DNA of 64,000 bases from Advenella kashmirensis WT001 (GCF_000219915.2 NC_017964.1:3038001-3102000); one strand, 5' to 3'; numbered from the stretch's first letter, positions 30,824-41,675 are shown. Notes: a model not told the origin generated them from the letters alone. Translations and numbers: made by a program.

Positions 30824-31949
30824 TCAGCTGAAAAAATCTTTCACTCTGTCGGTCCAGGATTTATTCTTTGGGGAATGGCGATCGCCTCCGTCGTTAAGCG
30901 AGGTCTCGAACTGCCGCAACAGCGCCTTCTGTTCGTCGCTCAACCGAATCGGTGTTTCGACAACCACGTGGCAGTACAGGTCACCCGGATAGGAGGCCCG
31001 AACACCCTTGATGCCCTTGCCGCGCAAACGGAAAACCTTGCCGGTCTGCGTGCCTTCAGGAACCGTGATCTCGCCTTTGCCACCTAGTGTAGGCACTTCC
31101 AGGTCGCCACCCAGGGTTGCAGTTACAAACGGCAGTGGCACTTCACAGTGCAGATCGTCGCCATCACGTTTGAAAATACTGTGTTCCTTAATGGAAATTT
31201 CGACATACAGGTCACCCGCAGGGCCGCCATTAACGCCAGGCTCACCATTACCGCCCGAGCGAATACGCATTCCGTCATCAATCCCGGCAGGAATTTTGAC
31301 CTGCAGGGTTTTGTTCTTGCGCTTGCGGCCTACACCGTCACATGCCGTACACGGATCCTTGATTTCCTTACCGGTGCCGTGGCAAGTGGGACAAGTTTGC
31401 TGGACGCTGAAAAAGCCCTGCTGCATACGCACTGCGCCCGCGCCATGGCAGGTGTGGCAGGTCGTAGGTTCGGTGCCGGGTTTGGCGCCGGAGCCGTGAC
31501 AGACATCACAATTTTCCCAGCTTGGAACGCGAATCTCAGTTTCCATTCCCTTGGCCGCCTGCTCAAGGGTAATATCCAGCCGATAGCGCAGATCGGCGCC
31601 GCGGAACACTTGCGGGCCACCGCCACGCCGTCCGCCACCGCCGCCACCGAAGATATCGCCGAAGATGTCGCCGAAGACATCGCCAAAACCGGCACCACCG
31701 GCGCCGCCCATGCCTGCATTGGGATCTACACCCGCATGACCGTAGCGGTCATAGGCATCGCGCTTCTGCGGATCGGACAGAATCTCGTAGGCTTCCTTGG
31801 CTTCCTTGAATTTTTCTTCTGCCTCGTGACTGTCCGGGTTGCGATCCGGATGATACTTCATGGCGAGTTTGCGATACGCCTTCTTGATATCCTCGTCCGA
31901 AGCGTTTTTGGCCAGTCTCCAGGGCTTCGTAGTAATCACGTTTTGCCAT
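30824..31949 (-). CDS. dnaJ: chaperone DnaJ (frameshifted near the N-terminus)
   Basis: Hsp40 co-chaperone that stimulates DnaK. J domain with the HPD motif ([17 protein letters not shown] near residue 33), a Gly/Phe-rich region ([20 protein letters not shown] near 85), four CxxCxGxG-type zinc motifs ([36 protein letters not shown]) and the C-terminal substrate domains. The true N-terminus [11 protein letters not shown] lies in another frame; the minus strand reads CTGGAGACTGG near 31918 and removing the A gives [21 protein letters not shown]. Expected length about 375 residues. It lies downstream of dnaK, separated by a hairpin. Confidence 0.95.
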
Positions 31950-31994
31950 CGTTATACGCCTTTAGATTTCTTCTTTAATATATAAAAAACAATA

Positions 31995-32025
31995 CCCGGC
32001 CCTGTCATTTTTCAGACCGGCCGGG
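31995..32025 (-). terminator. hairpin between dnaK and dnaJ
   Basis: Arms CCCGGCC and GGCCGGG around a 17-nt loop; a T-rich stretch follows on each strand. Placed between dnaK and dnaJ, it may make dnaJ expression lower than dnaK by partial termination. Confidence 0.6.
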
Positions 32026-32048
32026 TTTTTCTAATCAGACAACCTGCA

Positions 32049-33977
32049 TTATTTGTCGTCGCGTTTCACTTCTTTGAAATCGGCGTCAACAACGTTGTCG
32101 TCTGCTGGCTGGGCCTGTTCGGCACCAGGTTCACCCTGGGCTTGCGCCTGGGCCTGCATATCCGCATACATTTTCTCGCCCAGTTTCTGGGATGCGGTTG
32201 TCAGCACTTCAACCTTGGCGTCGATCGCAGCTTTGTCGCCCTCTTTGAGCACTTCTTCGAGCTCTTTGAGTGCCGCTTCGATCGCTTCCTTGTCGGCCGC
32301 TTCCAGCTTGTCGCCATATTCAGTCAGTGACTTGCGGGTTGAGTGAACCAGCGCATCGGCCTGATTGCGGGTCTGAGCCAGCTCGGCGACACGATGATCT
32401 TCGTCAGCGTGTGCTTCGGCATCCTTGACCATGCGTTGAATCTCGTCTTCGGTCAGACCGGAGTTTGCCTTGATCGTGATTTTGTTTTCCTTGCCGGTGC
32501 CTTTGTCTTTTGCAGAAACGTGCAAAATACCGTTGGCATCGATGTCAAACGTCACCTCGATTTGCGGCAGACCGCGTGCAGCAGGTGGAATACCTTCCAG
32601 ATTGAACTCGCCCAGCCCCTTGTTACCGGCGGCCACTTCACGCTCACCCTGGAAGACCTTAATGGTCACGGCAGGCTGATTGTCCTCTGCTGTAGAGAAT
32701 GTCTGGGTAAAGCGAGTTGGGATCGTGGTGTTTTTCTGGATCATTTTGGTCATGACGCCACCCAGGGTTTCAATACCCAGAGACAATGGTGTCACATCCA
32801 GCAGCAATACGTCTTTACGATCACCAGACAGCACCGAGCCCTGAATCGCAGCACCGGCAGCCACGGCTTCGTCAGGGTTCACGTCTTTACGTGGGTCCTT
32901 GCCGAAGAACTCTTTGACTTTTTCCTGCACTTTTGGCATACGGGTCATACCACCGACCAGGATCACGTCGTCGATATCAGACACTTTGACACCGGCGTCA
33001 GTAACCGCTGTGCGGCAAGGCGCAATGGTGCGTTCAATCAGATCCTCAACCAGCGCTTCCAGTTTGGCACGAGTGATCTTCAGCGTCAGGTGTTTCGGAC
33101 CAGATGCATCAGCCGTGATGTAAGGCAGGTTGACTTCAGTCTGCGTTGCGGAAGACAGCTCGATTTTGGCCTTTTCAGCCGCTTCTTTCAGGCGTTGCAG
33201 CGCCAGCACGTCTTTGCTCAGATCAACGCCCTGTTCCTTTTTGAACTCAGCAATGATGTAGTCGATAATACGCTGGTCAAAGTCTTCGCCGCCCAGGAAG
33301 GTGTCACCATTGGTAGACAGCACTTCGAACTGTTTCTCGCCATCAACGTCGGCAATTTCGATAATGGATACGTCAAAGGTACCGCCACCCAGGTCATACA
33401 CCGCAATCTTACGATCGCCTTTTTCGGTTTTGTCCAGGCCAAAAGCCAGCGCAGCCGCAGTTGGCTCGTTGATGATCCGTTTGACTTCCAGACCGGCAAT
33501 GCGGCCTGCATCTTTGGTTGCCTGGCGCTGGCTGTCGTTGAAGTAGGCTGGCACCGTGATAACGGCTTCAGTCACTTCTTCACCCAGATAGTCTTCGGCA
33601 GTCTTTTTCATTTTGCGCAGCACTTCAGCGGACACCTGTGGCGGCGCCATTTTCTTGCCGCGCGCTTCAACCCATGCGTCACCATTGTCAGCCTTGACAA
33701 TCGTGTAAGGCATCAGGTCAATGTCTTTTTGCACGGCTTTTTCTTCGAATTTGCGGCCGATCAGACGCTTGACTGCGTAAAGTGTATTTGTCGGATTGGT
33801 CACTGCCTGACGTTTGGCAGGGGCGCCAACCAGCGTTTCACCGTCTTCCATGTAAGCAATAATGGATGGGGTCGTGCGTGTGCCTTCTGCGTTTTCCAGA
33901 ATTTTGACCTTATCGCCATCCAATACTGCTACACAGCTGTTGGTGGTACCCAAGTCAATACCAATGATTTTTCCCAT
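32049..33977 (-). CDS. dnaK: chaperone DnaK (Hsp70)
   Basis: 642 residues with an intact frame. Nucleotide-binding domain with [14 protein letters not shown] at residue 4, [22 protein letters not shown] near 150, [18 protein letters not shown] near 195 and the [14 protein letters not shown] adenosine motif near 340. The substrate-binding domain starts after [17 protein letters not shown] near 395, and the helical lid ends in the acidic tail with EEVLKEG and [10 protein letters not shown] sigma-32-type promoter lies upstream at 34062-34090, separate from the one before grpE. Confidence 0.98.
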   Translation of the reverse strand: MGKIIGIDLGTTNSCVAVLDGDKVKILENAEGTRTTPSIIAYMEDGETLVGAPAKRQAVTNPTNTLYAVKRLIGRKFEEKAVQKDIDLMPYTIVKADNGDAWVEARGKKMAPPQVSAEVLRKMKKTAEDYLGEEVTEAVITVPAYFNDSQRQATKDAGRIAGLEVKRIINEPTAAALAFGLDKTEKGDRKIAVYDLGGGTFDVSIIEIADVDGEKQFEVLSTNGDTFLGGEDFDQRIIDYIIAEFKKEQGVDLSKDVLALQRLKEAAEKAKIELSSATQTEVNLPYITADASGPKHLTLKITRAKLEALVEDLIERTIAPCRTAVTDAGVKVSDIDDVILVGGMTRMPKVQEKVKEFFGKDPRKDVNPDEAVAAGAAIQGSVLSGDRKDVLLLDVTPLSLGIETLGGVMTKMIQKNTTIPTRFTQTFSTAEDNQPAVTIKVFQGEREVAAGNKGLGEFNLEGIPPAARGLPQIEVTFDIDANGILHVSAKDKGTGKENKITIKANSGLTEDEIQRMVKDAEAHADEDHRVAELAQTRNQADALVHSTRKSLTEYGDKLEAADKEAIEAALKELEEVLKEGDKAAIDAKVEVLTTASQKLGEKMYADMQAQAQAQGEPGAEQAQPADDNVVDADFKEVKRDDK

Positions 33978-34061
33978 TTGAGTCTACCCTATTATCAAAT
34001 AATTCAAAATAATGGATCCTGCTTACACATGTTCGCGGCACAGGATCTTTCGTTGTCTAGT

Positions 34062-34090
34062 ACGTGGGGCTGGCGGTTTGCGATTTCAAG
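34062..34090 (-). promoter_or_regulatory. sigma-32 (heat-shock) promoter of dnaK
   Basis: Minus strand CTTGAAA, a 14-bp spacer, then CCCCACGT, a near match to the E. coli sigma-32 consensus CTTGAAA-N11-16-CCCCATnT. It lies about 85-113 bp upstream of dnaK. Confidence 0.75.
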
Positions 34091-34163
34091 AGAAAAAAAC
34101 CGGATTTTTGTGATTTTTTGCATTTCTGGCACGTTTTTTGATCACAAACAGCCATTCGGACAG

Positions 34164-34193
34164 AAAAATGGCCGACAGACCTGAGTCTGCCGG
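34164..34193 (-). terminator. terminator after grpE
   Basis: Stem CCGGCAGAC / GTCTGTCGG (one G-T pair) with a 4-nt loop, followed on the minus strand by GCCATTTTTC. It separates grpE from the dnaK promoter. Confidence 0.65.
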
Positions 34194-34203
34194 CGCATTA
34201 TAA

Positions 34204-34785
34204 TTACCCCTGACCCGCCGAAACGGTGACCAGTGCAGGACGCAGGACCCGATCGGCAATGGTATAGCCTTTTTGCAAGGTGCTGGCGACCGTGCCAGAT
34301 GGTGCCTCGGCTGGAATGGTGGAAATGGCCTGATGCACATGCGGATCAAACTTATCCCCTGCAACGGGGGCCACTTCCTTCAGATTGTTGCGTTCGAATG
34401 CGGCTGTCAGTTGACGCAAGGTGGTTTCAAGCCCTTCCCGGAGTGATTCGAACGACTGGTCTTCCAGCGCCAGCGCGGCCTCAAGGCTGTCACGGACGGG
34501 AACCAGACTTTCTGCAAAAGATTCTGTGCCGAATTTACGCGCCTTGGAAACATCCTCCTGGGCGCGGCGGCGTACATTTTCCATTTCGGCATGAGCACGC
34601 AGCAACTGATCATGATACTGGCTGACTTTGGCTTCGAGTTCGGTATATTTGGCTTCCAGATCGTCTGTCGGCGTATTTACCGCGTCCTGGTCAGGCTGTT
34701 CAGTGTCGGCAACCTCAGCCTGAGTGGTTTGTTCGTTGTCAGCCTTGGGGGCCTGGTTCTTGTTAGGATCAAATTCCTGTGTCAT
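34204..34785 (-). CDS. grpE: nucleotide exchange factor GrpE
   Basis: Releases ADP from DnaK. 193 residues: an acidic N-terminal tail, a long coiled coil ([42 protein letters not shown], about residues 45-85), and the C-terminal beta domain with the family signature [42 protein letters not shown]. The frame is intact. A sigma-32-type promoter lies 38-64 bp upstream; a terminator follows, then dnaK with its own promoter. Confidence 0.96.
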   Translation of the reverse strand: MTQEFDPNKNQAPKADNEQTTQAEVADTEQPDQDAVNTPTDDLEAKYTELEAKVSQYHDQLLRAHAEMENVRRRAQEDVSKARKFGTESFAESLVPVRDSLEAALALEDQSFESLREGLETTLRQLTAAFERNNLKEVAPVAGDKFDPHVHQAISTIPAEAPSGTVASTLQKGYTIADRVLRPALVTVSAGQG

Positions 34786-34822
34786 TTCTACTCCTGCATC
34801 AAATCAATATAGTTACCCCCCA

Positions 34823-34849
34823 CTTGGGGGCGGCGAAGATAAATTCAAG
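34823..34849 (-). promoter_or_regulatory. sigma-32 (heat-shock) promoter of grpE
   Basis: Minus strand CTTGAA, 14-15 bp spacer, CCCCAAG, placed 38-64 bp before the grpE ATG. The matching element in front of dnaK strengthens the call. The remaining ~180 bp up to the MOSC gene show nothing further. Confidence 0.7.
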
Positions 34850-35030
34850 GGTGCAACTGTGGCTGTATTGGCGGCTACCATGCCTGCGCCATGCCTGCCC
34901 ATCATCGGGCTGTTGCATAACAACGGCCAAAGGCGCTATCGCTGCGGTCGCCTCAAAGGGCGAGCGCGGCACAACCAGGGATTAATGCAGACGGCAACCG
35001 CAAAACCCGCGCACGTGCCGCAGCATAAGC

Positions 35031-35906
35031 TCAGAAATCGTATTCTGGCTGCACCTGCTGACCGATATGCAGCACATCGCTGATGTTGTCGGTCAATACG
35101 GCATTTACGCCAAACAGCACGCCCAGGTCGGCACTGCGAGTTTGCATCAATGTAATGCCCGGCTCATCGGCGAACGTAGCCGATGCCGGGTCAACATTCG
35201 GGATTGTGCAGCGGGTACACGGCTTGACGAAGGCAAAATTGAGCTTTCCTGCGGTGAGCCCGAAAACATAATCCTCTTCGTATTCAGGCAAGCCATCCAG
35301 CACGATATTGGGTCGAAAACGAATCATATCCACCGGTGCCTGCTGTTTGCCGGCCAGCGTGGCATTGAGCGCATCCAGTGAAGCGGTGCTGGCAAACAAA
35401 AACGGAAAACCATCAGCAAACCCGAAGGTCTGGTCCTGGGCGTTCAGCGGCTTCCAGTCGCGGTGGCGCTGCTGCCAGCTATCGGGGAAATCGGGCAAAA
35501 CGCGTCGTTGCGACTCGGGATGCAGGCGCAGCAGGCGGCAGGGCTGGCCCAGCACCTTGCTGAACCACTGGTCTGCCTGAGCGCTGACGGGTGTGCCTTG
35601 CGGCTGGCCGCCCCATACCCTGACGGCAATCGCTTTGTCGTTCGCCTGCGGGGGGAGCAGCGAGACCGTCAGCGTCGAAGCGCCGGGCGCCTCCAGGCGC
35701 AACTGCTCCTGCGCAAGATCAAGTGCCGGCTGGATCAGCACCATGCGCGGCACCGTGCGCTGGGTCATCATCGCACCCGCAGCGTCAACCAGAATAAACT
35801 GCCGGTCCCATTGGACCCCTGCCGCGCTGATGTCAGCACGATCGAGCGCAATGCCGGCGCAGGACTTGATGGGATACACATATAGACCACGAATGGTGAC
35901 GGCCAT
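35031..35906 (-). CDS. MOSC domain-containing protein (YcbX-like, molybdenum-cofactor binding)
   Basis: 291 residues. N-terminal beta-barrel domain of the MOSC_N type (VTIRGLYVYPIKSCAGIALDRADI, with FILVDAAGAMMTQR), then a MOSC domain with RFRPNIVLDGLPEYEEDY near residue 198 and FVKPCTRCTIPNVDP near residue 228, whose first cysteine corresponds to the Mo-binding position. E. coli YcbX uses Moco to reduce N-hydroxylated compounds; the same kind of reaction is plausible here. Cytoplasmic, frame intact. It is 5.5 kb from the modABC-modE operon, but not in it. Confidence 0.9.
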   Translation of the reverse strand: MAVTIRGLYVYPIKSCAGIALDRADISAAGVQWDRQFILVDAAGAMMTQRTVPRMVLIQPALDLAQEQLRLEAPGASTLTVSLLPPQANDKAIAVRVWGGQPQGTPVSAQADQWFSKVLGQPCRLLRLHPESQRRVLPDFPDSWQQRHRDWKPLNAQDQTFGFADGFPFLFASTASLDALNATLAGKQQAPVDMIRFRPNIVLDGLPEYEEDYVFGLTAGKLNFAFVKPCTRCTIPNVDPASATFADEPGITLMQTRSADLGVLFGVNAVLTDNISDVLHIGQQVQPEYDF

Positions 35907-35944
35907 GATGACTCTCTAAAAAAACAAATAAATAAAAGGTTCGG

Positions 35945-36937
35945 TCAGGCCCCACCCAGGTCGGGCCAGCCGGCAATATGTTGCCGGATCAGGCCCGCCA
36001 TGGCATTGATCCATGCCGGATGATCATTCAGACAGGGAATATAGCGAAACTGCTCGCCTCCCGCCTGACTGAAGGCGTGGGCACACTCAATTTGGATTTC
36101 CTCAAGTGTTTCCAGGCAATCGGCCACAAAACCAGGACACAGCACGTCCACATGACGGATATTGTCTCCCGGATAGGCCTGCAGCACCGACAATGTCGAC
36201 GGGCCGAGCCATTCGGCCTTACCAAACCGGCTCTGAAAAGCGATATCGATGGGCACCCCTTCTGCGGCCAGCCGCTGCTGCAACGCCTCGGCCGTAGCCG
36301 TACAGTCACGCAGATAAGGATCGCCCAGTTCGACCGAACGCTTGGGCAAGCCATGGAAACTGAGCAGCAGTTGCTGGGGTTTACCGTGCTCGCGCCAATA
36401 GTCGCGCACATTTTGCGCCAACGTATCCAGATAGCCGGGCAACTGATGAAACCGCTTGATGAAACGCAATTCGGGCATATCACGCGCATCGCCATACAGT
36501 GCCAGCGTGCGCTCGAAAATAGTAGCGGTTGTGCTGGCGGCAAATTGCGGATAAAGCGGCACGATCAGGATGCGTTCGCATCCTGCTTCGCGTAACTGGG
36601 CAAAGGCCTGTTGCATCGACGGTTGACCATAGCGCATGGCCAGCACCACGGTGGCGGGAGTCAGCTCCCGATCCAACTGCGCCTGCACGCCCTGCGCCAG
36701 ACGCTTACCATACACAAGCAGCGGCGAACCATCCTCCATCCAGATCTGACGGTATTTTGGCACCAGTTTGGACGGCCGCAGCGGCAGAACCGCTAGATTG
36801 AGTATCGGCTTCCAAAGAGCGGGCGGAATTTCAACCACGCGCGGATCGGACAGAAACTCCGAGAGATAGGCCCTGATTGCACCCGCATCGGGACTGGCCG
36901 GGGTGCCCAGGTTGATCAGTACTACTCCTGTATTCAT
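35945..36937 (-). CDS. hemH: ferrochelatase
   Basis: Inserts ferrous iron into protoporphyrin IX, the last step of heme synthesis. 330 residues. Family landmarks: VVLINLGTPASPD at residue 4, LSDPRVVEIPP near 30, YRQIWMEDGSPLL near 62, VPLYPQFAASTTATIFE near 127, the metal/proton-handling histidine in LLSFHGLPKRS near 190, and QSRFGKAEWLGPST near 245. The start at 36937 (MNTGVVLIN) is preferred to 36991. The frame is intact. It lies between hrcA and the MOSC gene on the same strand. Confidence 0.96.
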   Translation of the reverse strand: MNTGVVLINLGTPASPDAGAIRAYLSEFLSDPRVVEIPPALWKPILNLAVLPLRPSKLVPKYRQIWMEDGSPLLVYGKRLAQGVQAQLDRELTPATVVLAMRYGQPSMQQAFAQLREAGCERILIVPLYPQFAASTTATIFERTLALYGDARDMPELRFIKRFHQLPGYLDTLAQNVRDYWREHGKPQQLLLSFHGLPKRSVELGDPYLRDCTATAEALQQRLAAEGVPIDIAFQSRFGKAEWLGPSTLSVLQAYPGDNIRHVDVLCPGFVADCLETLEEIQIECAHAFSQAGGEQFRYIPCLNDHPAWINAMAGLIRQHIAGWPDLGGA

Positions 36938-37154
36938 GCTTTCCTGTAGGTTGCGGATATGGTGCCGCCCATCAGACTGTCCGCCAGACACGAACGACGC
37001 GGCAACTCAAAAAAAGCGCCACACATGGCGACTTTTACAAATGCAATATCGAGATGGGATTGTACCCGGATTGCGCACCCGCCATGGGCTGCAGCACCTG
37101 CAGCCGCCACAATGGGTCGCCGCGCACTGTCTGCAATGGCGTACCCGCAGCGCC

Positions 37155-38156
37155 CTACTGATGGCTGAGCGCGTTGGACAGCAGTCTGGCCGTCAAGTCC
37201 ACAATAGGAATGACGCGATTGTAGGACATGCGGCTTGGACCAATCACGCCCAGCGTACCCACGATTTTCCCGTCAACGCCATAAGGCGCTGTGATCACCG
37301 AAACATCTTCCATGGGCACCAGGCGCGAATCGCCGCCGATATAGATCTTTACGCCCTGTGATCGATCAGTAACATCAAGCAGTTGCATCAGATCGGTTTT
37401 CTGCTCAAACAGCGAGAACATCTTGCGCAGGCGATCCATATCGGTGGCAAAGTCCTTGATCTCCAGCAACCGGCGCTCGCCGGAAATGACCACGGATGAC
37501 TCCTGGTCGTCGTCATTGCCGGCGTCCACCGCAGCCTGCATCAGCGAGGAAATCTCCTCTTTGAGCCGGCTCAGTTCAGTCCCCAGTTGCTCGCGCACCT
37601 GCTCAAAGGACTTGCCGGCAAAATTATAATTAAAATAATTTGCAGCTTCGATAAGCTGGGCTTCGGTATAGTCGTGCACGGGAGACAGAATCCGGTTCTG
37701 CACGTCGCCATCGGGGGTCACGATAATGAGCAGGATCCGCCGCTGCGACAGCCGGATAAATTCAATCTGGCGAAATACCTGCGAGCGCTTGGGCGTGAGC
37801 ACCACGCCGGCAAACTGGGTCAGGTTGGATACCAGCGACGCGGCAACGCTAAGCGCCTTGCTGGGCGCCGTGTTGGAAAATACATCATGCAGCTCGGACG
37901 GCTCTTCCAGCTCATAGGGCTTGATCACCAGCAAGTTGTCTACAAACAGGCGGTATCCGCGGGGCGTAGGAATGCGGCCGGCCGAGGTATGCGGGCTGTG
38001 AATCAGGCCCAGGTCTTCCAGGTCTGCCATCACATTGCGAATGGTAGCAGGCGAGAGCTCGAACAGCTTGGATAGCGTTCTGGAGCCTACCGGCTGTCCA
38101 TCATCAATATACCGCTCAATCAGAGCTTTCAAGAGTGCGTTTGCGCGATCATCCAT
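37155..38156 (-). CDS. hrcA: heat-inducible transcription repressor HrcA
   Basis: Repressor of class I heat-shock genes at CIRCE elements. 333 residues: N-terminal winged helix with [39 protein letters not shown] and the [13 protein letters not shown] motif near residue 57, then a GAF-like domain ending in the [42 protein letters not shown] signature. The frame is intact. No CIRCE inverted repeat (TTAGCACTC-N9-GAGTGCTAA) is visible before grpE, dnaK or dnaJ in this window, so its targets (probably groESL) lie elsewhere, while the DnaK genes here carry sigma-32-type promoters. Confidence 0.96.
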   Translation of the reverse strand: MDDRANALLKALIERYIDDGQPVGSRTLSKLFELSPATIRNVMADLEDLGLIHSPHTSAGRIPTPRGYRLFVDNLLVIKPYELEEPSELHDVFSNTAPSKALSVAASLVSNLTQFAGVVLTPKRSQVFRQIEFIRLSQRRILLIIVTPDGDVQNRILSPVHDYTEAQLIEAANYFNYNFAGKSFEQVREQLGTELSRLKEEISSLMQAAVDAGNDDDQESSVVISGERRLLEIKDFATDMDRLRKMFSLFEQKTDLMQLLDVTDRSQGVKIYIGGDSRLVPMEDVSVITAPYGVDGKIVGTLGVIGPSRMSYNRVIPIVDLTARLLSNALSHQ

Positions 38157-38319
38157 GGTGGGTCTGTTATGGTTTGTACCAGAGGATATTTTACGGGCAC
38201 GTTAATTGTTAAACCTGCAGTCAATGTAGAATAACGTATTATGACGGTTGCCGTAGGTTTCATTTCCGGTACTTCTGTTACTTTTCATTGTCGTTTCGTT
38301 TATTGTATATGGTTTCATT

Positions 38320-39207
38320 ATGCATTTTTCAACCATAGCGCTGGTCGGCAGATATCATGACTCCGGTCTTGATGCCCCGCTGCGGGCGCTGGCAGGTGTG
38401 CTGCGTGCAGCCGGCCGACAGGTTCTGATTGAAAAGGAAACGTCCGAGAACACCGGAGTGACCGAGTATTCCACGGCAACGACCGCCGAAATCGGCAGCC
38501 AGGCTGACCTGGTGATTGTCATGGGCGGCGATGGCACCATGCTGGGCGTCGGTCGCAAGCTGGCCCAGTACGACGTCCCGCTGCTTGGCATCAACCACGG
38601 GCGGCTGGGCTTTATCACCGACATTCCGGTGCAAAACGCCCTGGAGGCCATCGAATCCGTTCTTGACGGCCAGTACGATATTGAACACCGCACGCTGCTG
38701 CAGGCTTCTGTCGTGCGCGACGATCAAACGCTGACCTGTGCCCTGGCCTTAAATGATGTGGTGCTGAACCGGGCAAGTCGCGGCGGCATGATTGAAATCT
38801 GCGTGGAATACAATGAAACACTCATGTATCGGCAGCGTGCCGACGGGCTGATCGTTGCCACCCCAACCGGCTCTACTGCGTATTCGCTCAGCGCCAGCGG
38901 CCCGATCCTGCATCCGGCGGTCAACGCGTTTCTGCTGGTCCCGGTGGCCCCCCAGACACTGTCGAACCGCCCCATTGCCGTGCCCGACACAGGTACGCTC
39001 ACCCTGACCCTGACAGAAGTGGGTCGGGTAGAAACCGGCGCCAGCGTGCATTTCGACATGCAGACCTGGTCCGATCTGCAGTTGGGCGACAAAATCGTGG
39101 TTACCAAGGCAGACCATCAGATTCGTTTCCTGCACCCCAAAGGCTATAGTTTTTTCTCGACCCTGCGCCAGAAGCTGCATTGGAATATCATGCCGGAAAC
39201 TGCTTAG
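38320..39207 (+). CDS. nadK: NAD kinase
   Basis: Phosphorylates NAD to NADP. 295 residues. The catalytic GGDGT motif is in LVIVMGGDGTMLGVGRKLA near residue 70, GINHGRLGFITDIP follows near 92, and the NE/D-type substrate region ALNDVVLNRASRGGMIEI near 148 is followed by the conserved DGLIVATPTGSTAYSLSASGPI near 185. The frame is intact. Divergent from hrcA and 66 bp upstream of recN on the same strand, a common pairing. Confidence 0.97.
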   Translation: MHFSTIALVGRYHDSGLDAPLRALAGVLRAAGRQVLIEKETSENTGVTEYSTATTAEIGSQADLVIVMGGDGTMLGVGRKLAQYDVPLLGINHGRLGFITDIPVQNALEAIESVLDGQYDIEHRTLLQASVVRDDQTLTCALALNDVVLNRASRGGMIEICVEYNETLMYRQRADGLIVATPTGSTAYSLSASGPILHPAVNAFLLVPVAPQTLSNRPIAVPDTGTLTLTLTEVGRVETGASVHFDMQTWSDLQLGDKIVVTKADHQIRFLHPKGYSFFSTLRQKLHWNIMPETA

Positions 39208-39273
39208 CCATTCGCGCCAGGGCTCCTGACTTACACACCCCAGCAATCCCACTCATCACAGAAGTACGTATTC

Positions 39274-40925
39274 ATGCTCCGTTCCCTGCATATCCGTGAT
39301 TTTGTCATTGTTGAACAGACCGAACTGCACTTTGACGCCGGCTTCTCGGTCTTTACCGGGGAAACCGGTGCGGGCAAGTCTATCCTGATCGACGCACTGG
39401 CCCTCACGCTGGGCGCCCGCGGCGACAGCGGCGCCATCCGCGAAGGCGCCGACAAGGCCGACATCAGCGCCATCTTCGATGTGCCTGACTCGCTGCGCGC
39501 GCTGCTGGCAGAACAGGAACTGGAACCGGAAGACAACGAGCTGGTGCTGCGCCGGGTCATAGACCGGGCCGGCAAATCCAGGGCGTTTATCAATGGCGTG
39601 CCCGGTACGCTCAGCCAGCTCAAGGCCATAGGCTCGCACCTGCTGGATATCCATGGCCAGCACGCCCACCAGAAGTTGCTGCAACGCCATGAACAGCGTA
39701 TTTTGCTTGATGCTCACGGACAGCACGAAGCGCTGGCCAGCCAGGTTCGCGCCCACTGGGCCGATTGGCAGCAGGCCCAGCAGAAGCTGGAGCGTGCCCG
39801 TAGCAGCCAGCGTGATGCCGAAGCCGAAAGGGAACGGCTGGAATGGCAATTGAATGAAATCAGCCAGATCAATCCGGGCAAGGATGAATGGGCGAGCGTC
39901 AACGCAGACTACAATCGGCTGGCCAATGCGTCTGCGCTGCTCGAAGGCGCCGCAGGAGCACTCAACTTGCTCGATGGAGAGCAGACTTCTGCATTGGAAA
40001 TGCTGAACGCCGCGTTGCACCGCATCGAACCCTTATTGCGCAATGACGAGCGTCTGCAGGGCGTACACGATGCCATAGAATCAGCCCGAATTGCCGCCAC
40101 CGAAGCGTCTTCCGATCTTGCCAGTTATCTGGACAAGGCCGAACTGGACCCAGACCGCCTGGCTGAAACCGAAGCGCGCATGGGCGCCATGTTCGCTACC
40201 GCGCGCAAATTCCGGCTCGAACCGGAAATGCTGTACGATCGCCTGCAGGAACTGACCGACGCCTGGAAGCCCTGAACAGCGAATCAGACCTGGCAGGACT
40301 GGAGCAACAGGTCGCCAGACACGAAGCGGCGTATCACGAAGCCGCCGAAAAACTGACCAGGGCGCGCCAGGCCACGGCAGGCACCCTGTCCAGGGAAGTT
40401 AGCAAAGCACTGCAGACCCTTGCCATGAAAGGTAGCACATTTGAAATAACCATACAGCCGACCGACCCCGGCGCCTCGGGCATGGACAATGTGCAATTCA
40501 ACGTGGCAGCCCATACCGGCAGTGAGCCGCGCCCACTGGCCAAAGTGGCCTCTGGTGGTGAACTGGCCCGTATATCGCTGGCCCTGTCGGTCATGGCCAA
40601 TCGCGCCCACCAGGTACCTACCCTGATTTACGACGAAGTGGATACCGGCATTGGCGGCGCGGTTGCCGAAGTGGTCGGCAAACTGCTGCGTGATCTGGGT
40701 CGGCATCATCAAGTTCTTTGCGTGACGCATCTGCCGCAGGTGGCCGCTTGCGCGCATCACCATTTCGAAGTGCAGAAAAAACAGGGCAAAAAAGAAACCG
40801 TATCGCGCATTGAGTTGCTGGATGAGCGGGCGCGTACGGAAGAGGTTGCCCGCATGCTCGGCGGCGTCAAGATAACCGAGACTACGCGCCAGCATGCCCG
40901 CGAAATGTTGACTCACGGCGACTGA
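39274..40925 (+). CDS. recN: DNA repair protein RecN (frameshifted)
   Basis: SMC-like ATPase of double-strand-break repair. Walker A GETGAGKSILIDAL near residue 30, LDIHGQHAHQKLL near 125, coiled-coil arms rich in Glu/Arg/Gln, the ABC-type signature LAKVASGGELARISLALSVM and Walker B LIYDEVDTGIGGAVAEVVG, then VLCVTHLPQVAACAHHHFEV. One base is missing near 40262: GCCTGG for GCCCTGG; repair gives ELTDALEALNSESDLAGLEQQ and joins both frames. Expected length about 551 residues. It follows nadK and ends before a strong terminator. Confidence 0.95.
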
Positions 40926-40968
40926 GCGCTGCAAACCCACCGGGTAATAAACAAACCCGCCGGACAAT

Positions 40969-40998
40969 AAAAAAGGCAGATTGCAATCTGCCTTTTTT
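40969..40998. terminator. bidirectional terminator after recN
   Basis: AAAAAAGGCAGATT / AATCTGCCTTTTTT with a tight GC loop. It also faces the convergent fur gene. Confidence 0.85.
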
Positions 40999-41085
40999 GA
41001 CAACACCCTACTGAGCGGCCATGCCGCCTGAAGTACTGTAGGTCGAACCAACGGGCCTGCGTTTTGCCGGGCCCATGCCGCCTGT

Positions 41086-41520
41086 CTAGCGACGATGTTT
41101 AGATTCGCAGTCACCACAAATGCCATAAAGAACCATGGCATGGCTTTCCAGCACAAAGTTATTGTCTTTGGCTACTTTTGACTGGCGTCGTTCGATTTCC
41201 GGATCAGAAAACTCAACAACTTTTCCGCAAACAGAACATACCAGGTGGTCGTGGTGATCGCCATCATCCAATTCGTAGACTGCCTTGCCATTGTCAAACT
41301 GGCTTCTGGACAGAATGCCGGCCTGCTCGAACTGGGTGAGCACCCGGTAGACAGTGGCAAGACCGATATCGACGTTTTCGGAAATAAGCAGACGATAGAC
41401 ATCCTCGGCACTCAAGTGACGAATTTCTGCCTTCCGGAAGATGTCCAGGATCTTGAGCCGCGGGAAAGTGGCTTTAAGACCCATGCTTTTGAGTTCACTG
41501 GGATCGTGTAATTCGTTCAA
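41086..41520 (-). CDS. fur: ferric uptake regulator Fur
   Basis: Iron-responsive repressor, 144 residues. N-terminal winged helix ([22 protein letters not shown] ... [35 protein letters not shown]). The metal-binding core is intact: the histidine cluster [18 protein letters not shown] near residue 88, with its two cysteines, and the C-terminal [10 protein letters not shown]. The frame is intact. Divergent from bamE, as in many beta- and gammaproteobacteria. A possible weak Fur half-site (TATTATCA, near 41626) lies in the shared gap but is not convincing. Confidence 0.96.
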   Translation of the reverse strand: MNELHDPSELKSMGLKATFPRLKILDIFRKAEIRHLSAEDVYRLLISENVDIGLATVYRVLTQFEQAGILSRSQFDNGKAVYELDDGDHHDHLVCSVCGKVVEFSDPEIERRQSKVAKDNNFVLESHAMVLYGICGDCESKHRR

Positions 41521-41675
41521 GGCTCGCTCGCTGATAAATGGGAGGTGGATAAGATATCGCGGAAAACACGCTTCCGACTAATTTTTGAGATTACCTGGCT
41601 AAACAATCCTATTGATTGCCCAGAACTATTATCATAACGCTTTTACGAGTCCAAATACAGGAACGTCGCCAAGTC

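Noticed and set aside
32343..34184. 613-codon open frame on the plus strand opposite dnaK
   Set aside because: It is exactly antisense to an intact, highly conserved dnaK. Long antisense frames over dnaK are a known effect of its codon use; the product has no recognisable domain.
41600..41640. Fur box between fur and bamE
   Set aside because: Only one half (ATTATCA) fits; the other half is poor. Not enough to call an operator.
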